Assembly: GCA_964006375.1 (NCBI GenBank)
Contig: OZ023263.1
Location: 135,298,370-135,362,369 of the forward strand
DNA: 64,000 bases
Direction of reading: 5' to 3'
Source of the DNA: Tillus elongatus
Taxonomy: Eukaryota > Arthropoda > Insecta > Coleoptera > Cleridae
A model generated the notes under the pieces. The model was not told the DNA's origin. It did not search any database and worked only from the letters and a program-made list of their open reading frames with translations. This document shows positions 58,816 to 64,000 of this stretch, one piece after another. How positions within the stretch are numbered: the stretch's first letter is position 1; every line of letters starts with the position of its first letter. Both the position numbers and the translations under genes were made by a program.

Positions 58816-59975
58816 GGAAACAAATTAAAATCTAGCAGGGTTATCAATACTTCTATATAATGCTGGCAACAAATGTACCCACGATCACTCGCACCCGCAT
58901 GAGAAATGGCGTATTGCTAGATATTTCACTTTTTATTACAAAACCTGTACATACTAACAGATTAAAACTTGGCAAGGCTATTGACAATGTTAAAAGCTAT
59001 CATAAAAATACAGCGCCTAGCACTCGCAAGCCGTACAAGAGATGGGAGGGGAGTACACCATGAAAGTTATTTATATTTTTATTTAAAAAACTATACATAC
59101 TAACAGATTAAGACTAAGCGTGGTTATTGCTCCTATAAAATGCTATCAAAAAATATAGCCTCAAACACTCGCAAGCCGTAGGAGAGATGGGAGGGGAGGA
59201 AATCTTGACAGATAATTAAATTTTTATTTCAAAAACTGTACATACTAACAGTTTAAGACTAAGTGGGCTTATTGCTCCTATAATATGCTATTAAAAAAAT
59301 ATAGCCCCAAACGCTCGCAAGCCGTAGGAGAGATGGGAGGGGAGGAAATCTTTAATTATAATTAAATTTTTATTTCAAAAACTGTACACATTAACAGTTT
59401 AAGACTAAGCGGGATTACTGCTCCTATAATATGCTATGAAAAAAATATAACCCCAAGCACTCGCAAGCCATAGGAGGGGCGGGAGGGGAGGAAATCTTGA
59501 TAGTTATTAAAATTTATATTTAAAAAACTAAACATACTAACAGATTAAAACTAAGCGTAGTTATTGCTTCTATAAAACGCTATCAAAAAAATATATCCAC
59601 AAACACTCGCAAGCCGTAGGAGGGGTGGGGGGAGGAAATCTTTAAATATAATTAAATTTGTATTTCAAAAACTGTACATATTAACAGTTTAAGACTTAGC
59701 GGGGTTATTGCTCCTATAATATTCTATGAAAAAAATATATGGCCAAACACTCGCAAGCCGTAGGAGGAAGGGGAGGAAATCTTGATAGTTATTAAAATTT
59801 ATATTTAAAAAACTAAACATACTAACAGATTAAGACTAAGCGTAGTTATTGCTTCTATAAAATGCTATGAAAAAAATATAGCCCCAGACACTCGCAAGCC
59901 GTAGGAGAGATGGATGGGGAAAAACGCTGACGACAGGGAAGTACAATTTTATTTCAAAAAGTATTGTTTGTCTAT
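58816..59975 (+). repeat. Satellite-like tandem array, about 145-bp unit
   Basis: The anchor cactcgcaagccgtagg recurs at 58886 (degenerate), 59021, 59166, 59312, 59458, 59604, 59748 and 59889: spacings 135, 145, 146, 146, 146, 144, 141. Two subtypes alternate: one with aacagattaagactaagcg and ctataaaatgctat, the other with aacagtttaagac and ctataatatgctat. The array runs right up to the LTR of Bel/Pao D, which probably inserted in it. Confidence 0.9.
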
Positions 59976-60361
59976 TGTAAATACCACGTGTATTTATTTT
60001 ATAATGAATAACAAAAAAAAACAGAACAAATAGGGCACTGACAATAAGCAAAGTTACCTACCTTTATTCTCCAATAATGCAGGAACATAAGCTTCGTTTT
60101 TCTGTATTCACACACAACACCTCTAGGGACCTCGTGTCTCCCAAAGGACTTACAAACAAAATGGATATTTAGAGACCTCGTGTCTCTTCAAGGGGTTGAA
60201 AGCAATTCGCTTTCTCGAGACCTCTTGCCTCTTCAAGGACTCAAAAACAAGTGGCAGAGGGATGCAAGCTTCTCTCCCTTCTCTCATTCTTCTTCCCCCT
60301 CTCTGGTCTTCTGGCGGAAACCATTAGTAACACTTACTCTATGTCAGTGTAGCGCGCGACA
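59976..60361 (-). repeat. 3' LTR of Bel/Pao D
   Basis: Minus strand starts TGTCGCGCGCTACACTGAC and ends GGTATTTACA. It is about 386 bp and clearly alignable with both LTRs of element C. Confidence 0.92.
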
Positions 60362-60548
60362 TTTGAATTTAAAAGTGACAGAACAACGAGCATGAACATT
60401 CCGCCCACCAAAATAAGGATTTATTTTCACAATTATATTGTTTCTCAAATAAACAAACAAAACAAAAATTTACAATAAGCACAAAAAACAAAAAACTGAA
60501 GCTATTGGATTTATAATTAACTGTACAAAAAATTTCAAGGCAGACGTA

Positions 60549-63500
60549 TTACTGCGATGGCAACAGACATAACTTCGTCAGAGGCCTATCAAAAGTGCCA
60601 CTACTAGTGCGAACTTGAGCTACCCGAGCTATACCATCACGGCCTGGGTATAGTTGCATAATGCGTCCGAGCTTCCAAACAAGAGGTGACGAAGTCTCAT
60701 CTTTAATCACAACTAAAGCTCCGATCGGGGGGGACGTTTGCACAGTATCCCACTTACCACGCTGCTGCAGTGTATGCAGGTATTCGTTCTTCCAGCGGCG
60801 CCAAAAGTCCTGGTGGATCCTTTGCACCAGCTGCCAGCGTGACAAGCGATTCATACTTAACAAAGTCAAATCAGCATCAGGAGGAGCACCTAACGGTTCC
60901 ATTGTAAGAAAATGTCCTGGGGATAGGGCTAACAGATCATTTGGATCAGTACTCGCACTACACAATGGTCGAGAATTCAAAACTGATTCCACTTGAGCAA
61001 GCAACGTGGACATTTCCTCAAAGGTCAGAATCTGCAAACCGATCACCCTTCGCAAATGAGTCTTGACTGAGCGCACTCCTGCCTCCCACAGACCTCCAAA
61101 ATGCGGAGCTGATGGGGGGTTGAAATGCCACTTAATGGTACAAGCATCTGCTGCCCCCTTTGCATAGTTTAAGAGCTGCTTATTTGAGCCGACGAAGTTG
61201 GTACCTCTATCGCTATACAAATTGTCACATCTTCCTCTGCGAGCCACAAACCTCCGAAGAGCTGCCAAGAAGGCTTCAGCTGAAAGATCAGACACTACTT
61301 CCAAATGGAGGGCCTTCGTTGCCATGCACACAAACAAACAAATATATGCTTTCACCTTTCGGACACCTCGATATCTGCCCTGTGTCACAAAAACTGGACC
61401 TGCAAAATCAACTCCGCTGTGTGAAAACGGCTTCAACTGAGAAACCCTGGCAACTGGCAAATCAGACATCATCGGTGCCATGGGAGTAGGATTCACTCGA
61501 AAGCAACGATAGCACCTTGACAAAACATGATGAATAGCTCTCCGAGGGGACAAAATCCAAAACTGTTGCGAAAGCAAATGAAGCAATGTGCGAGGACCAG
61601 GATGAAGATTGACATGGTGTGTGTGTGCAATGATTAACTCGGTGAGACGATGTGAGCGGGGCAACAATATAGGGTGTTTCACTTCAACTGGAACATCAGC
61701 TTGACGAAGGCGACCGCCCACCCTGAGGATACCCTCTGTATCCAGAAAGGGGGCTAACTTATTTATTGCCCTCGCACACCTCTCACCTTTAACCAAGGAT
61801 GCTATTTCCCTTTGAAATACTTCACCTTGAGCACATTTGATAAGCATATGAAGCGCCTCCTGTAATTCGGTGGCTGTCAGAGATGCAGTAGTTCGGTCAG
61901 ATGGAGACACCCTACAATTTCGCACAAACCGCTGACAATATACAACAACACCCTGAATTTTCCGTAGATGCGAAAAGCGATTCAAAAGTTTACTGAGCCA
62001 CTCCTCATTTGCCAAAGTAACTAGTACGGGGAGAGTTCGTTGCTCCGCCAGGCACTCTTCTGGCGGCTCAAAACGCAACGACTTGGGCCAATTTTCTCTT
62101 GCCAATTTTAGCCAGGCGGGTCCCGCCCACCATAGTGGATGCTCACAAAACCCAGAAGGTAACATGCGTCTCGATGCACAATCAGCTGGGTTTTCTTGTC
62201 CACTTACGTGATGCCATGACTCTGGAGGAATCTTCTCTTGTATGCTTGCTACTCGATTCCCAATAAAGGTCTTCCACCTATTGGAAGATGATTTTATCCA
62301 GGCAAGTGCCACCATAGAGTCTGACCAAGCATACATAGAGTTAAACTCAAAACGACCTTCATACACCCGACACACAAATTCCAGAAGCTTTGCCAACAAT
62401 AAACACCCACACAATTCGAGACGTGGAATCGATATTCTTTTTAAAGGTGATACCTTGGACTTGGCACACAGAAAATTGATCCAAACTTGACCCTCCTCTG
62501 ATACTTGTCTTAAGTAAACAACTGCAGCATACCCTCGCTCCGATGCATCACAGAACCCATGGAGTTCTGTACTGATGATATTATCGTGTTTTACGCCTCT
62601 GGGAATTGATAAACCTGCTAGCGCACTGAGTTGTGATTTATACTGAGACCACTGACCAACAATATCCTTTGAGGGCTTATCATCCCATCCCACTTTTTGC
62701 TCCCACAAGCACTGCATAAGATATTTTGCCAACAGGGTAACAGGAGACAAAAAACCCAGGGGGTCATAAATTCTTGCCAATTCCGAAAGAAGATTTCGTT
62801 TTGTGCACGGACGATCAATAGGTTCAACATTAAAAGAGAATGTATCACCTATGGGACACCACTGCAATCCTAAAATTTTCAACACTGATGGATCATTTAA
62901 ATCTAACGATCGAGGTTGCTGACTATCAGCTGATACTGTGGACAACAGTTTCGAATTATTGCTGGCCCACTTCTTCAATTCAAAACCCCCCTTAGCAAAC
63001 AACCCAATCAATTGCCGTTGCAACTCAAAAGCCTCTGACAATGAGTCGACTCCACTGACTACATCATCCACATAGAGATCGGACCGAACTAGCTTTGCTG
63101 CCAATGGAAAAGATGATTCCTCATCATCACAAAGCTGCATCATTGTTCGGATTGCCATGTGTGGGCTTGAGGAGACCCCATATGTGACAGTATTAAGGCG
63201 ATATTTCTGTACAGGTTCCCCCTTTGAGAACCTCCAGAGAATTCTTTGATAATCCCTATGATTATCTACAACCAAAATTTGTCGATACATTTGCCGAATG
63301 TCAGCAGTAAATGCAATTTTGTTTGAGCGAAATTTCAACAACACAGTGGCAATATCTGTCTGCAACTTCGCTCCCACTAACAACGTATCGTTCAGAGATA
63401 CACCATTCGTACTTTTGGAACTAGCATCAAATACCACCCGCAGTTTGGTCGAAAGGCTGTGAGGACGCAACACACAATGATGGGGAATATAGTATGCATC

Positions 63501-63998
63501 AGATGGTTCCACAGCTACATCTGATACCAGAGACATATGGCCAGACTCATAATAATCCCTGATAAACTCCGAATAGGACTTGTGCAACGCTGGATCCCTA
63601 CTAAGACGTGCTTCCAGGGAGTAAAACCGCCTCAATGCAACACTGAAAGATTCTCCCAAACACGGAGTACCCTCACGAAAGGGCATATTTAAAATATATC
63701 TCCCAGCACTATTTCGGTGCTGAGTCTTCTTGAAGATTTCCTCACATTTTTTATCTTCCGGAGACATAACTAAACCTTGTGGTACCTGTTCCAAGCTCCA
63801 AAACTGTTTCAAGGTATGATCCAAGTCGACCAACGTGCATAAACTATTCACAACAGAATGAGACTTTGACTGTTCTACACTGCCCATAAGCACCCAACCA
63901 AAAACAGTATTGATGGCCACTGGTGCACCTCGAGGCCCTCTCTTTATTCCAGGTCTAACCACATGAGCATAAACGTCAGTACCCAACAAAATTTCAAT
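60549..63998 (-). CDS. pol: Bel/Pao D polyprotein: protease end, RT, RNase H, integrase (partial)
   Basis: The frame is open from the window edge to a stop at 60549; the first Met in view (63989) is internal, since Ile-Glu-Ile-Leu-Leu codons continue upstream. Order: protease tail (Leu-Gly-Thr-Asp-Val), RT with Leu-Tyr-Val-Asp-Asp-Val near 63070, RNase H region with Gly-Phe-Cys-Asp-Ala-Ser near 62550, integrase zinc region with Cys-Tyr-Arg-Cys near 61508, and core residues Val-Asp-Phe near 61400, Ser-Asp-Arg-Gly near 61205 and Trp-Glu-Ala-Gly near 61085. The C-terminal domain has Trp-Arg-Arg-Trp near 60790. No stop or shift is seen over 1146 codons, so the enzyme part may be functional. Confidence 0.93.
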   Translation of the reverse strand: MEILLGTDVYAHVVRPGIKRGPRGAPVAINTVFGWVLMGSVEQSKSHSVVNSLCTLVDLDHTLKQFWSLEQVPQGLVMSPEDKKCEEIFKKTQHRNSAGRYILNMPFREGTPCLGESFSVALRRFYSLEARLSRDPALHKSYSEFIRDYYESGHMSLVSDVAVEPSDAYYIPHHCVLRPHSLSTKLRVVFDASSKSTNGVSLNDTLLVGAKLQTDIATVLLKFRSNKIAFTADIRQMYRQILVVDNHRDYQRILWRFSKGEPVQKYRLNTVTYGVSSSPHMAIRTMMQLCDDEESSFPLAAKLVRSDLYVDDVVSGVDSLSEAFELQRQLIGLFAKGGFELKKWASNNSKLLSTVSADSQQPRSLDLNDPSVLKILGLQWCPIGDTFSFNVEPIDRPCTKRNLLSELARIYDPLGFLSPVTLLAKYLMQCLWEQKVGWDDKPSKDIVGQWSQYKSQLSALAGLSIPRGVKHDNIISTELHGFCDASERGYAAVVYLRQVSEEGQVWINFLCAKSKVSPLKRISIPRLELCGCLLLAKLLEFVCRVYEGRFEFNSMYAWSDSMVALAWIKSSSNRWKTFIGNRVASIQEKIPPESWHHVSGQENPADCASRRMLPSGFCEHPLWWAGPAWLKLARENWPKSLRFEPPEECLAEQRTLPVLVTLANEEWLSKLLNRFSHLRKIQGVVVYCQRFVRNCRVSPSDRTTASLTATELQEALHMLIKCAQGEVFQREIASLVKGERCARAINKLAPFLDTEGILRVGGRLRQADVPVEVKHPILLPRSHRLTELIIAHTHHVNLHPGPRTLLHLLSQQFWILSPRRAIHHVLSRCYRCFRVNPTPMAPMMSDLPVARVSQLKPFSHSGVDFAGPVFVTQGRYRGVRKVKAYICLFVCMATKALHLEVVSDLSAEAFLAALRRFVARRGRCDNLYSDRGTNFVGSNKQLLNYAKGAADACTIKWHFNPPSAPHFGGLWEAGVRSVKTHLRRVIGLQILTFEEMSTLLAQVESVLNSRPLCSASTDPNDLLALSPGHFLTMEPLGAPPDADLTLLSMNRLSRWQLVQRIHQDFWRRWKNEYLHTLQQRGKWDTVQTSPPIGALVVIKDETSSPLVWKLGRIMQLYPGRDGIARVAQVRTSSGTFDRPLTKLCLLPSQ

Positions 63999-64000
63999 GT

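Larger units (their letters stand above)
59976..64000 (-). mobile_element. Bel/Pao LTR retrotransposon D, 5' part beyond the window
   Basis: The 3' LTR (59976-60361), a short untranslated stretch and an open pol gene extend to the window edge on the minus strand. LTR and proteins match element C closely, so they are one family, but D is not visibly broken. Confidence 0.93.

Noticed and set aside
58860..59063. Open frame in the 145-bp repeats
   Set aside because: Overlaps tandem repeats and is not kept between units.
60180..60395. Plus-strand frame across the LTR of Bel/Pao D (and the related frame near 44986-45222)
   Set aside because: It lies in LTR sequence shared by C and D; no domain and no conservation of frame.

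Overview
The window looks like a transposon-dominated stretch of an arthropod, most likely insect, genome. It is AT-rich, has long (TA)n microsatellites, and is built almost entirely of nested transposable elements (TEs). These include an env-bearing errantivirus-like element, Bel/Pao elements, a Ty3/gypsy element, Penelope-like elements (PLEs), an RNase H-bearing non-LTR element, a tRNA-derived SINE, and pogo-like, mariner and hAT DNA transposons. No rRNA, tRNA gene, CRISPR or bacterial-type operon was seen. Only two short stretches (15958-16182 plus, 29844-30031 minus) look like exons of non-TE genes, and I could not name either protein.

Layout. 1-8690: degraded errantivirus-like element (gag end, protease, RT/RNase H, integrase, env, 3' LTR) with a 5'-truncated minus-strand non-LTR element inside it (about 955-3778). 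8690-10200: degenerate repeats of about 120 bp. 10268-15197: PLE1 with inverted terminal repeats, carrying a pogo-like transposon (10977-14437) that itself carries a SINE (11311-11664). 15200-17350: possible exon and a non-LTR 3' fragment. 17352-26904: one (TA)n tract holding an intact-looking mariner (17584-19827) and a very young Bel/Pao element A (19936-26852) whose two 570-bp LTRs differ at one base that I can see.

27205-46305: Bel/Pao element B, an older relative of A. It is split in gag at a (TA)n tract by a 4.3-kb composite (PLE2 plus unidentified sequence with a possible exon). Its 3' LTR is split by a second pogo-like transposon (37495-46267), which contains Bel/Pao element C (39100-45393). 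46325-47280: mariner fossil. 48450-52612: hAT element with an 8-bp target-site duplication, holding a PLE3 inverted-repeat remnant (48551-49926) with a well-formed hammerhead-ribozyme motif. 53880-54335: small reverse-transcriptase fossil. 54342-58800: minus-strand Ty3/gypsy element with a rearranged 5' end. 58816-59975: satellite array of about 145 bp. 59976-64000: Bel/Pao element D, open across its visible pol and running off the window.

The sequence reads as layers of insertion. The most informative junctions (TA duplications of the pogo and mariner elements, the 13-bp SINE duplication, the 8-bp hAT duplication) can be placed to the base, so relative ages follow from nesting. Two themes deserve attention: hammerhead-ribozyme-like motifs in the inverted repeats of all three PLE loci, and (TA)n tracts that grew from short AT seeds inside TE genes and then became element junctions.
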